Source of the DNA: Ignavibacteria bacterium
GTDB taxonomy: Bacteria; Bacteroidota; Ignavibacteria; Tepidaquicellales; OLB5
Direction: 5' to 3'
Assembly: GCA_020852705.1 (NCBI GenBank)
Contig: JADZAP010000055.1
Location: 1 to 50,872, forward strand
DNA length: 50,872 bases
Below, one piece after another: positions 26,082-33,953 of this stretch (position 1 is its first letter; each line of letters opens with the position of its first letter). The notes below the pieces were generated by a model. It saw only the letters and a program-made list of their open reading frames with translations. It ran no database searches and was not told the DNA's origin. The position numbers and the translations under genes are program-made.

Positions 26082-26392
26082 TGCTTCACCTCACTTTTTT
26101 CTGAGTTCACAGTTCTCTCTCCAAATGTCTGGATAAATTTTCCAGTGGTGGGGATTCCCAGAATCCCAAATGTCAGGAATGTTAATTCCTTGAGCACAGA
26201 AACATCCGGCTGAATAACAGTCTTCACTCCGGCTGTTTCAATTATTACAGGCTGCATATTAACAGCCATAATAATAATTGTAATCACAAGAGCAGTCACA
26301 AGAAGGAAGCACAGAAAATATATCCCTCTCATAATGGAATAAGCTCCAGTGTCATCCCTTAAAAAATCTGATAAATTATTTTTCATATTCAA
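26078..26392 (-). CDS. Holin-like protein with two membrane segments
   Basis: A 104-residue protein with a first hydrophobic segment at about residues 22-45 (GIYFLCFLLVTALVITIIIM) and a second at about 70-88 (LTFLTFGILGIPTTGKFI), both flanked by charges. The start overlaps the end of the upstream membrane gene and the end overlaps the amidase start (4 bp each). Size, topology and coupling to the amidase suggest the holin that times lysis. Confidence 0.7.
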   Translation of the reverse strand: MNMKNNLSDFLRDDTGAYSIMRGIYFLCFLLVTALVITIIIMAVNMQPVIIETAGVKTVIQPDVSVLKELTFLTFGILGIPTTGKFIQTFGERTVNSEKSEVKQ

Positions 26393-26703
26393 TCTCCATT
26401 AAATTCTAATGAGTCAGCCTCAAATTTTATTTTCTCTTTTTTCAAAAGCTTGTCAATTTTATTATTGACCACTGTCACTTTCCTGAAGAGCTCTCTCTGG
26501 TTATATTCCTGAGTCTTTTTGTAATCATAAAAAGTGTCAGCTTCAAGTTTATCAGATTGAAGAGCTTTGATTTCATGATTAGTATCACTTGCAAATGAAG
26601 CAACATAAAATGTTCCTATTGCAACCAGGCAAAGCAAAGACCATAAAACAGCAAGAGGAACATTTATTCTGGTTTTTTCCGTGATTGAATTAGACTGACT
26701 CAT
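26389..26703 (-). CDS. Single-span membrane protein with coiled coil in the lysis cassette
   Basis: A 104-residue protein with one transmembrane segment (VPLAVLWSLLCLVAIGTFYV) followed by a charged helical stretch (residues 42-95) that should form a coiled coil. That is the build of an inner-membrane spanin (i-spanin) or of a holin partner. It overlaps the holin-like gene by 4 bp. No lipoprotein partner is embedded in it as far as I can see. Confidence 0.55.
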   Translation of the reverse strand: MSQSNSITEKTRINVPLAVLWSLLCLVAIGTFYVASFASDTNHEIKALQSDKLEADTFYDYKKTQEYNQRELFRKVTVVNNKIDKLLKKEKIKFEADSLEFNGD

Positions 26704-26739
26704 TATAAAATAAAAATTATATATTCAGGTTAATTAAAT

Positions 26740-27102
26740 TTAATTTTCAATTCTTACATCTCTTGCTTCCAGGTATTGACCCAGATCATGCTTCCTTACT
26801 TCAGCAAAAGCAGCTCTTTTGTCTTCAGCTTCCACTATGACATATTTTTTCAGTGTCACATAGCAAGTGAATTTTTTCTTTGCTGATGGCTCAGATTCCG
26901 TAGCTTTGCTGCTATCCGGAGTTTGCTGAGCTAACTGTGAGCCTGGAATGAATATCTCTCCGGCTGTTAATAAATAAATGATATTTGCTCCACCATCAAT
27001 GTCTTCAGTGAATGAAGCTCCGTTTGTTTTTGCAAGCTCAATCTCTTCTTTGGTAAACTCTCCCAGAAGAGTGTTATCCTTATAGACTTTAAATTTTTCC
27101 AT
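26740..27102 (-). CDS. Late phage protein of unknown function
   Basis: A 120-residue protein in two halves. The N-terminal half (FKVYKDNTLLGEFTKEEIEL) and C-terminal half (FTCYVTLKKYVIVEAEDKRA) are separated by a Ser/Thr/Pro/Gln linker. It lies between the capsid terminator and the lysis genes. I do not recognise the family; a small head-completion or regulatory protein is possible. Confidence 0.55.
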   Translation of the reverse strand: MEKFKVYKDNTLLGEFTKEEIELAKTNGASFTEDIDGGANIIYLLTAGEIFIPGSQLAQQTPDSSKATESEPSAKKKFTCYVTLKKYVIVEAEDKRAAFAEVRKHDLGQYLEARDVRIEN

Positions 27103-27120
27103 GTGAATGATTTTAGAAGT

Positions 27121-27148
27121 TTAAAAAATTTGCCTGTCTGTTCCAGGC
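27121..27148 (-). terminator. Terminator (or attenuator) after the major capsid gene
   Basis: On the minus strand GCCTG-GAACAGA-CAGGC is followed by AAATTTTTTAAA. A second hairpin, CCTTCA/TGAAGG, lies just upstream (27155-27172). A weak stop after the capsid gene would give more capsid than downstream products, as in many phages. Confidence 0.6.
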
Positions 27149-27211
27149 TGTCAACCTTCAAAACTATGAAGGATTTTCTCAGCTATGTCAGTTATGTCAA
27201 GTAATTTTCAA

Positions 27212-28021
27212 TTACAATGATTTGATCACACAGGCAAATTCATTGCCATCAAGCTCAGCTGCTCCATGTGCAAGAAGATCAACTGCATCCCCTAACACTG
27301 TGGGCTGATAAGCTTCTTTTATTTCACCTTCATTTGAAAGTATGAAAGCAAGTCCTTCCTGATGCCATGCCACAATATTGGTTTTCCCGCCAATTGTGGG
27401 AACAAGTCCTGAAATGACCCATTTAGCTCCCAGCATTTCATTTGCTTCTCCGGCTCTCAGAGCTTTCATATTGAATCCGATTGCTGTTTTTATAACATCA
27501 ATCTCATAAAAGTCCTGTTCAAGAGCTGAAGGGATGACAATAACTCTGTTCTCTTCCGGAACTTCATTGTCATCAAAGTGCTTCAGAATCCTGGAAAAAT
27601 CCCTGAAGGAGATTTGAGCAGCAGCTGCCGGAATTATATTTGTAGTAGCCTGAGCTGCTTCAATAACGTCTTTATTAAACTGTCTCTTTAATGCAAGAGC
27701 CATTGAAATTTCATACTGAGTCCTCAGCATGTCATTGCTTTCAAACTTTGCAGCCATCTGAGCAAGAATAGGAACTGCATAAACATCCAGAGCAGTAGTA
27801 ACCATTGAAGTGTCATCTTTGGTTTTTTTTCTGTCTGCATCGTCAGCAGCTGTGCCTGTATTTTTTTTGACCACCATGCTTGCAAGCTTAGGTCTAACGA
27901 CTTCAGTTGCTCCAGGCTGAACAAGTGAGTCATAACTTCTGTTTGTCAGCTGATAAAGACCTTTGTCTTCCATGCATCTTAAAATCACATTATCAGCTGT
28001 TACCTGTTTATTCCAAGCCAT
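27212..28021 (-). CDS. Major capsid protein
   Basis: A 269-residue protein encoded right after the protease/scaffold gene, the standard order in Mu-like phages. Its features fit a coat protein of HK97/P22 type: a helical spine region (AAKFESNDMLRTQYEISMAL), the LKHFDDNEVPEENRVIVIPS segment and a C-terminal strand region (AEANEM... WVISGLVPTIGG, FILSNEGEIKEAYQPTVLGD). The closing part, NEFACVIKSL, is typical of coat proteins. A terminator-like hairpin follows. I am confident in the role, less in the exact family. Confidence 0.8.
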   Translation of the reverse strand: MAWNKQVTADNVILRCMEDKGLYQLTNRSYDSLVQPGATEVVRPKLASMVVKKNTGTAADDADRKKTKDDTSMVTTALDVYAVPILAQMAAKFESNDMLRTQYEISMALALKRQFNKDVIEAAQATTNIIPAAAAQISFRDFSRILKHFDDNEVPEENRVIVIPSALEQDFYEIDVIKTAIGFNMKALRAGEANEMLGAKWVISGLVPTIGGKTNIVAWHQEGLAFILSNEGEIKEAYQPTVLGDAVDLLAHGAAELDGNEFACVIKSL

Positions 28022-28083
28022 TTTTTATTTTTTTTAGTTTATGAAAAAAGTTTTTATTTAACTGTGTTCAAAGCCGGAGCTTT

Positions 28084-28656
28084 TTATTTTTTGAAATAAG
28101 TTGACTGCTTCCTGAGCTCAGCAAGCTCTTCTGAAGTAAATTTCTTCTGGAGCTTAGCATCCTTAATCACTTCTTCATAAGTCAATGGAGTTCCATCAGC
28201 TTTTGTGAATTTAGGATCAGTAACATCCACAGCCGGAGCTTGAGCGTTTGTGTCAATCTGCTTTGAAGCAAGCGAAGGATGGACTGACATTGCTGAAATA
28301 GTTTTTTCAGCAAGCTCATAATTGCTTATTGCAAGCTCAACAAAAGAAGCTTTGTCAGCCGGAAGGATTTTCTTTGCTGCAATACCATTATTGACCAAGT
28401 CTTCAGCTCTTTTATTTTCAATATCACTGAGCCTGTTCTGAAGCTCTGTGAATTTTGGATCACCTGAGCTCTCTCCTGAAGGCTTTGTGATTTTGCCTTC
28501 AAGCTCAGTCACTTTGCTCTGAAGGCTTGTGACTGTGGCTGAAGTATCTGTGAAATGTTTCGTAATAGCTTCCTGAGCAGCTTCCTCAGTCACAAACTTT
28601 GAAGCATCTATTCCCACAGATGTCAGAATCTTTTTTGTGTTGTCTGTTAAATTCAT
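28084..28656 (-). CDS. Possible separate scaffold protein from an internal start
   Basis: Codon 194 of the protease gene is an ATG at 28656, placed after an Asn/Gln-rich linker and before a helical, charged region (residues 225-300) that would make a scaffold. In Mu the gpI protease and gpZ scaffold share a C-terminus in exactly this way. There is no Shine-Dalgarno sequence, but the A/T-rich context before the ATG is acceptable for Bacteroidota. Confidence 0.4.
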   Translation of the reverse strand: MNLTDNTKKILTSVGIDASKFVTEEAAQEAITKHFTDTSATVTSLQSKVTELEGKITKPSGESSGDPKFTELQNRLSDIENKRAEDLVNNGIAAKKILPADKASFVELAISNYELAEKTISAMSVHPSLASKQIDTNAQAPAVDVTDPKFTKADGTPLTYEEVIKDAKLQKKFTSEELAELRKQSTYFKK

Positions 28657-29217
28657 GTTTGAATTATTTTGGTTATTGAAATTATTTATTTGAAATGTAA
28701 ATGTCATTTTTGATTCAATTCTTGCAACATCAAACTTCTCTGAAGGCTCATAAGTAAATTTTTTCTGGTCATAAAATCCTGAAGAGAGAGTAAAATTTGA
28801 TTTATCCTGAAATGAGAACGGCTCAATTCCGTCAACAGCTGGTCTGTTAGTAAGACCCAGAGCTCCCAAATACCAGATTTTTTTTCCTGTGCTTAAAACA
28901 TACAGATATAATTCCACACTGGAATATTTGAACTTTTTATTCTGCACAAGCTCAAAGAACTCTTCTGAAATATGAGAGAATGCAATGTAAAGCTTTCCAT
29001 CTATTGCAATGACCGGATTAATCCATCCCAGAGCTTTCGGCTCTTCAGAGCCCAGTGTCTGAGATTTATCTTTATTGTGACCTATCCACACCGGAGCTTC
29101 TCTGAAGCGAGGATCATAATAGAATGCAATGTCAGCAACCTGGTCAGCTGTGAAGTTCCCTTGAGGGTAATTCCCAGCCGTAAAAACATGATAATATTTT
29201 ATTCCATTCAGAAGCAT
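28084..29217 (-). CDS. Head maturation protease fused to scaffold (Mu gpI-like)
   Basis: A 377-residue protein from the ATG at 29217 (a TTG at 29235 would add six residues). Residues 1-185 match the Mu I-type prohead protease: GNYPQGNFTADQVADIAFYY, APVWIGHNKD (candidate catalytic His), KALGWINPVIAIDGKLYIAF, YSSVELY (candidate Ser) and LGALGLTNRPAVDGIEPFSF. An Asn/Gln-rich linker leads into a coiled scaffold region (TSLQSKVTELEGKITKPSGE). It cuts scaffold and itself during capsid maturation and is the first gene of the leftward late operon. Confidence 0.85.
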   Translation of the reverse strand: MLLNGIKYYHVFTAGNYPQGNFTADQVADIAFYYDPRFREAPVWIGHNKDKSQTLGSEEPKALGWINPVIAIDGKLYIAFSHISEEFFELVQNKKFKYSSVELYLYVLSTGKKIWYLGALGLTNRPAVDGIEPFSFQDKSNFTLSSGFYDQKKFTYEPSEKFDVARIESKMTFTFQINNFNNQNNSNMNLTDNTKKILTSVGIDASKFVTEEAAQEAITKHFTDTSATVTSLQSKVTELEGKITKPSGESSGDPKFTELQNRLSDIENKRAEDLVNNGIAAKKILPADKASFVELAISNYELAEKTISAMSVHPSLASKQIDTNAQAPAVDVTDPKFTKADGTPLTYEEVIKDAKLQKKFTSEELAELRKQSTYFKK

Positions 29218-29432
29218 GAGCAAGTATAAAAGCAAATCAATTTTTATACTACTCTATGCATCCTATTTAAAGCCTATTTTGGATAAATAGCCATTAATAT
29301 AGAGCTGTCATATTTTATCTTTGTTCCGTTGACTTAATCAATCTGAACACAATGAAAATTCACTTTGATTTATTAAATAATTTTCAGGAAGGATGGAGCA
29401 AATGAAACTTCATTAATCTCAAAATTTTATGA

Positions 29433-29466
29433 GTGCTCAGGTATATTGCCTGAGCACAATTTTTTA
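29433..29466 (+). terminator. Strong hairpin with T tract between the divergent late operons
   Basis: GTGCTCAGG (29433-29441) and CCTGAGCAC (29449-29457) pair perfectly around a 7-nt loop, followed by AATTTTTT. It looks like a rightward terminator but stands 12 bp before the first gene of the rightward late operon, so it may act as an attenuator or antitermination site. The whole gap (29218-29477) must also hold promoters for both late operons. A TATCTTTG (-7-like) is visible on the + strand near 29317, without a clear -33 element. Confidence 0.6.
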
Positions 29467-29477
29467 AATTGTGTTTA

Positions 29478-29885
29478 ATGATAAAAGAAATATTTGACCA
29501 GCTTATTGCGGATATAAAAGCCGGAGTTACTGAGCTGGAGCTTGTGGAGCAATACAATGGAGAGTTTGAGGAAGGCACAGACTGGAATCCCAGAGCTTCA
29601 GCATGTTTCATCCAGCTTACAGGATTTAAGCCAGTGGTCAAGCATTCAGATGGAAGCTCCGGAAAGTCACAGGTCATATTTAAAATTTATACCGGAGCAA
29701 ATAAAAAACAGAATAAGAGTGCTATGGATATTACTGAGGGAGTTATTGAGCTTTTAAATGGCTCTAAGCTTACCATTGAAAGCTCCGGAAAAACTTACAT
29801 AATGACCATTATGGCTGAAGGAATGGATTTCATTTCATATCAGCAAGGCTTTGAAGCTTATGTGTTCAGTTTAAGTGTAGTTTAA
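29478..29885 (+). CDS. Mu gp37-like tail protein (DUF1834-type)
   Basis: A 135-residue protein. The ATG at 29478 is preferred over an in-frame TTG at 29469, which lies against the hairpin. The N-terminal IKEIFDQLIADIKAGVTELE and the mid-part (FKPVVKHSDGSSGKSQVIFK) resemble gp37-type (DUF1834) proteins of Mu-like phages, which act at the tail end of the head-tail interface. It is the first gene of the rightward late operon. A 450-bp gap without a gene follows. Confidence 0.55.
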   Translation: MIKEIFDQLIADIKAGVTELELVEQYNGEFEEGTDWNPRASACFIQLTGFKPVVKHSDGSSGKSQVIFKIYTGANKKQNKSAMDITEGVIELLNGSKLTIESSGKTYIMTIMAEGMDFISYQQGFEAYVFSLSVV

Positions 29886-30337
29886 ATAGCTGGTTTTGAT
29901 ATGAAATCAAAAGTGAGTGTGTGAAATTTCAGGCTGTTTTTACAAAAAATGCAATTACAGCTTAAATATGCAAAATATGCTGTCAGTGCTTTTTTAAATG
30001 TGCTTAAAATCCATTTTCAAAAGTGACAAATTGAAGGCAAAAAGTATCAAATGAATTTTTAAAAATGACAATAACATTTTAAAAACCTCAAAAACAGAAT
30101 AAAAATGAGATACTTTTTTAATGCACTTTTACACAAAAGTGACAAATTTTGGAAATTATACAAGTATGCTATACCACCATTCCTGAGCACTTTTAAGGGC
30201 TTATAAACGATTTTAAAGCGTTTTTCAAATTTTGCATGACTGAAAATACTATGAAAATTAAATACCGTGTTTAAGGTTTATCACAATTTCAGTGAGCAAA
30301 AAAGTGTGTGAATAAATTTTTTAAAACGAAAAATATT
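29886..30337. other. Non-coding region at the exact midpoint of the prophage, with spaced direct repeats
   Basis: No convincing gene. CAAAAGTGA occurs three times (29908, 30018, 30134), about 110 and 116 bp apart. The last two copies extend to CAAAAGTGACAAATT. TTTTGAT/ATCAAAA (29894-29912) and AAAAAGTATC/GATACTTTTT (near 30040 and 30107) are inverted repeats. CCTGAGCAC near 30183 repeats an arm of the hairpin at 29433. The prophage midpoint is at 30131. Mu needs a strong gyrase site at its centre for replication, so this is a candidate for the same job. Confidence 0.5.
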
Positions 30338-31750
30338 ATGGTCAAAAAAATAACAAAAACAGCAAGGAATAAAGAGCAAAAAACTCCACCGGATATGAGC
30401 TCAGCTGTTATCAAAGTAGAGAATCCTAAAAATGTGCATAACCTTTATACTTCAGAATTCTCTGGAATGAATCCCACAAAGCTCAAGATTTATCTCATGA
30501 CTGCAATGAAGGGGCTCTTTTATTTTAAGAGTTTATTCTTTGAGGAGATAAGGAGACGTGATCTGAAAATTGGTGGAGACTGCCAGACCAGGAAGCTGAG
30601 TGTTGCAAATAAAGAATGGGAATTGAAATATAGCAAGGAAAGCTCTGTTCCTGAAGAGACTCAGAAAAACATCAGAAGCTTTGTCCTGGAAAATCTGAAG
30701 AGCTGTAAGCTGGTAAACTTTATGACTGACTGTGTGGAAGCTCAGATTCAGGGAGTCTCCTTTTTTGAAAATATTTTTAAGCCTGAAGGCTCTTATGTTT
30801 TTATTGACAGTGTGAATTATATCCCTAATCATTTGCTTTGTTTTGATGACTTGAAAAATGAATACAGACATTTACTTCCTCAGAAGATTGACACAAATAT
30901 TTTAAGGACTCTGGGATGGAACTCTCTTGACCAGAGAATTAAACTTGATGGACTTGCAGCTGACCCTCTTGACCCATTTAAAAAGATTGAAGTTCACTCT
31001 CTGGATGGCAATGCACAGAATGGAATTATGAATGGCTGTATTGATTCACTTATATGGGCTTTCCTGTTTAAAAACTATGGGCTGAAGGACTGGTCAATAT
31101 ATGTAGAGAGATTTGCAATTCCTTCTATTGTTGCAAAGTTCCCACCGCTAATGAGCAAAGCTGATAAAAGACTTCTTGAGGAAGCTGTTCAGAATTTTGG
31201 TCATCTGTTCAGAGCTGTCATTCCGGATGGAGCAACCCTTGACTTCACTGGAGACAATGACAAGGCAAATTCCCAGAAGGTATTTGAGAGCTATACTCAT
31301 TACTGGGATAATGCAATTTCAATCAGACTGTTAGGACAAACACTCACTTCTGAAGTGGGTAAAAACGGAAGCTTTGCAGCTGCTCAAGTTCATAATGAAG
31401 TAAGAAGAGATTTAATGGTCACAGATATGCTTCTTGTAAAGGAAGCAGTGAATGAGCTTGCTAAAAAAGTTATAATCTTAAATTTTGGAAAACAGATTGA
31501 ATATCCTGAATTCAGTTTTGAGGAAGAGGAAGATATTGACTACAAGCTGAAGAGAAGTGAAATTGCAAGGAATCTTATGCTTGCTGGTTACAGGGTAATA
31601 CAGGAAGACATTGAAGAGGAATTTGAGTGGAGAGTGGAGAAGGCAAACACTCCAGGAGCTGCTCCGGATGCAAATCCTGGAAGCTCTGAAGACCCTGAGA
31701 ATTATATTAAAAATTTTATAGAGGACTACTGGAATGGCTTACACAGATAA
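30338..31750 (+). CDS. Portal protein, Mu gp29-like (DUF935)
   Basis: A 470-residue protein from the ATG at 30338; a GTG at 30308 would add ten residues. It matches the DUF935 portal family: the N-terminal SGMNPTKLKIYLMTAMKGLF, RDLKIGGDCQTRKLSVANKE, then EAQIQGVSFFENIFKPEG and YGLKDWSIYVERFAIPSIVA. The helical C-terminal stem includes LLGQTLTSEVGKNGSFAAAQ. Twelve copies form the ring at one capsid vertex through which DNA is pumped. The end overlaps the next gene by 17 bp. Confidence 0.88.
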   Translation: MVKKITKTARNKEQKTPPDMSSAVIKVENPKNVHNLYTSEFSGMNPTKLKIYLMTAMKGLFYFKSLFFEEIRRRDLKIGGDCQTRKLSVANKEWELKYSKESSVPEETQKNIRSFVLENLKSCKLVNFMTDCVEAQIQGVSFFENIFKPEGSYVFIDSVNYIPNHLLCFDDLKNEYRHLLPQKIDTNILRTLGWNSLDQRIKLDGLAADPLDPFKKIEVHSLDGNAQNGIMNGCIDSLIWAFLFKNYGLKDWSIYVERFAIPSIVAKFPPLMSKADKRLLEEAVQNFGHLFRAVIPDGATLDFTGDNDKANSQKVFESYTHYWDNAISIRLLGQTLTSEVGKNGSFAAAQVHNEVRRDLMVTDMLLVKEAVNELAKKVIILNFGKQIEYPEFSFEEEEDIDYKLKRSEIARNLMLAGYRVIQEDIEEEFEWRVEKANTPGAAPDANPGSSEDPENYIKNFIEDYWNGLHR

Positions 31751-32165
31751 AACATTTTTTTTAACTAAGCTTAAAGAGTCAGAGCTTGACAATCTTGTAA
31801 AAGATGCTGATGGAGCTGCTGACTATGACAAGCTGATTCAGGCTGTTAAGGAAGCAGACACAATAATCAATGGTTATCTTAAAAGTGGTGGAGTTATAAT
31901 ACTTCCAATTCCTGAAGAGAAGCTTCCGGATAATATAAAGCTCTACAGTTATTATATAGCCAGTTATATTCTGCATGAGAATATTCAGTATAATGACATC
32001 CCTGAGAGAGTAAAAGATAATTATGACCTTGCGATTAACTGGCTGAAGGATTTTGCACAGGGAAAAACTGATATTATACTTGAGGAAGAGGAAGCCGGAG
32101 ATGCAATGGAGTCTAATATCAGTTACTTCACAGATGCTCCCAGACTTGACAGAGATATGTATTAA
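31734..32165 (+). CDS. Mu gp36-like protein (DUF1320), head-tail connector
   Basis: A 143-residue protein with the DUF1320 pattern: MAYTDKTFFLTKLKESELDN, EADTIINGYLKSG, then a short helix-rich part (ASYILHEN, VKDNYDLAINWLKDFAQGK) and an acidic tail. In Mu-like phages this protein belongs to the neck or connector. It overlaps the end of the portal gene, which supports co-translation and the start chosen. Confidence 0.85.
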   Translation: MAYTDKTFFLTKLKESELDNLVKDADGAADYDKLIQAVKEADTIINGYLKSGGVIILPIPEEKLPDNIKLYSYYIASYILHENIQYNDIPERVKDNYDLAINWLKDFAQGKTDIILEEEEAGDAMESNISYFTDAPRLDRDMY

Positions 32166-32193
32166 TATTTTATAACTAAATTATATTTTAAAA

Positions 32194-32640
32194 ATGAAAA
32201 AAATAATCTTTGCTTTATTGGTTTTGTTAAGCTTTGAAGCTGTTTTAAATTCTCAGAATATTTTTAAAAAACAAGGTCAAGTTGAAAATCAAGGAGACGG
32301 AGTATATTTGTTAGCTGACATCACTCTGGATGGTCTGTATAAAAATTTAACATTGAGCTTGTGGGGAGACCCTAATGGATATGCATTTGACAGCTTAATT
32401 GTTTTGTCTTATATAGGAACAGATATAAATGATGAAGCAGTATTTGCTAAAATCCCATTTCATGATATTTATAAAGATTCTTTTATTACAGCCATAACTC
32501 CTGACATGATTATTGATGACTATACTTCAGCAAGGAGCTTTGAAATATTAGAAAAAATCGTTGACAGATTCCAGATAAAAGTTTATTCAAGTGTTACATG
32601 GGGGGTCTGGTGGTATATACGAGGAATTAAAAATAATTGA
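32194..32640 (+). CDS. Exported phage protein of unknown function in the head operon
   Basis: A 148-residue protein with a signal peptide (MKKIIFALLVLLSFEAVLNS). The body is beta-rich and acidic (VYLLADITLDGLYKNLTLSL, WGVWWYIRGIKNN end). It is inserted between the gp36-like and MuF genes, where Mu has no exported protein. It may be a lysogenic-conversion gene or an envelope factor. The family is not recognised. Confidence 0.6.
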   Translation: MKKIIFALLVLLSFEAVLNSQNIFKKQGQVENQGDGVYLLADITLDGLYKNLTLSLWGDPNGYAFDSLIVLSYIGTDINDEAVFAKIPFHDIYKDSFITAITPDMIIDDYTSARSFEILEKIVDRFQIKVYSSVTWGVWWYIRGIKNN

Positions 32641-33428
32641 ATAAGTATTTTGTAAATACTATTTATAAAATCCTTGCAAAAGGAATTGATGAAGGTTACA
32701 AGACCGGAATCAGTTCAATAATGAAAGGAGCTGCTTCCAGCTTTGCTGTCAATCCTGATATTAACTACACCGGAAATGACCTGGAAGCAATTAGGAACTT
32801 CAAAATAAATGCTTTTAAAGTTGCCGGAGTGGGAACTTATGAGCTTGAGGAAGAGCTCAAGAAGCTGGGAGTCAGTGTCATGGATGGCACAATTCCTGAA
32901 TATGACACATTTGAAATTGCTGTCAGGCAAAAAATGCTTCAATATGGAATAGGTCTGGGAGACCAGCCACCTTCCGGATGGATCAAGACTAATCTTGACC
33001 ATGCAATTAAGTCAAGTATTTCAGGAGCAAGATGGAAGAGAGTGAATGATCCGCAGCTTTCCGGAGTTTATATTGCATGGAGATACGAAACTCAAAAAGA
33101 TGGAAGAGTCAGAGAAGAGCATCAAGTTCTTGAAGGAGCTGTCTTCAGGCTGAATGATCCCGAAGGCTCTAAAATATTCCCACCAAATGACTGGGGATGT
33201 AGATGTTATGAAACATTTTTAACTGCTCAGGAAGCAAGAGGTCTGGATATAAGCACTCCGGAAAAATCCAGAGAGCTGCTCAAGGAAGTTCCCAGTGAAT
33301 TCAGGTTTAATCCAGGAGAGAAGCAAAGTATATGGAATAAATGGCTTAATGAAAAGCTTCAGGGAATGAATGAGACTGAATATGCAAAGCTTAAAAAATT
33401 ATTAAATGAAGAGTTCAGGGTAAAATGA
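32637..33428 (+). CDS. Minor head protein, Mu gpF-like (MuF domain)
   Basis: A 263-residue protein. The start is the TTG at 32637, which overlaps the upstream stop codon (TTGA); the next ATG would remove 28 residues. The MuF region covers about residues 140-200: GVYIAWRYETQKDGR, EEHQVLEGAVF and PPNDWGCRCY, with the His and CxC typical of the family. The protein sits on the portal inside the head and is needed for head morphogenesis and possibly DNA injection. It overlaps the next gene by 4 bp. Confidence 0.82.
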   Translation: MNKYFVNTIYKILAKGIDEGYKTGISSIMKGAASSFAVNPDINYTGNDLEAIRNFKINAFKVAGVGTYELEEELKKLGVSVMDGTIPEYDTFEIAVRQKMLQYGIGLGDQPPSGWIKTNLDHAIKSSISGARWKRVNDPQLSGVYIAWRYETQKDGRVREEHQVLEGAVFRLNDPEGSKIFPPNDWGCRCYETFLTAQEARGLDISTPEKSRELLKEVPSEFRFNPGEKQSIWNKWLNEKLQGMNETEYAKLKKLLNEEFRVK

Positions 33429-33949
33429 TAAATGGTATAGAAAATATTATGACCAGGCTTAATGATATTAACAGCAATCTTAAACCGGCTGTTCTGAATG
33501 TTTTTGCAGTTGAATGGGAAAAATCCATTAAAGCTAATTTTGTTGCTGGTGGGAGACCAGGTAAATGGAAGCCCAGAAGGAAAATAAGCAAAAGACAAAG
33601 AGGAACAAATCTACTGGTAATTTCAGGAGCATTAAAAAATTACAGAGCCACAGTGGAGCTCTCCGGAAGCCGTGTAATACTGGTCAGTGATCCCAGAGCC
33701 AGAGAATATGCTGAAATACATGACAAGGGTGGAGTCATTCAAATCCCTTCAAGAGCTATAAGGCACAGAGTAAAAAGATATAAAGACGGAAGCAGAAGGA
33801 CAGTCTTTGCTGGCTCAAGACATAAGAGATTTACAGAAACACAGACAAAATCATATTCAATAATAATTCCCAAAAGGGAACACACAAACATTCCTGAAAG
33901 TGATATTCCCAGAATTCTTAATGCAGTTAAGCAAGTAATTAAATTATAA
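33425..33949 (+). CDS. Mu gpG-like virion morphogenesis protein
   Basis: A 174-residue basic protein matching phage virion morphogenesis (gpG) proteins: VFAVEWEKSIKANFVAGGRP, GKWKPRRKISKRQRG, LLVISGALKNYRATVELSG, SDPRAREYAEIHDKGGVIQI. In Mu-like phages it acts at the tail-head junction. The ATG overlaps the MuF stop (ATGA). Confidence 0.85.
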   Translation: MINGIENIMTRLNDINSNLKPAVLNVFAVEWEKSIKANFVAGGRPGKWKPRRKISKRQRGTNLLVISGALKNYRATVELSGSRVILVSDPRAREYAEIHDKGGVIQIPSRAIRHRVKRYKDGSRRTVFAGSRHKRFTETQTKSYSIIIPKREHTNIPESDIPRILNAVKQVIKL

Positions 33950-33953
33950 TTTT

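Noticed and set aside
26967-27161. A 64-residue leftward frame over the capsid terminator
   Set aside because: It covers the terminator hairpin and overlaps the gene at 26740 in another frame.
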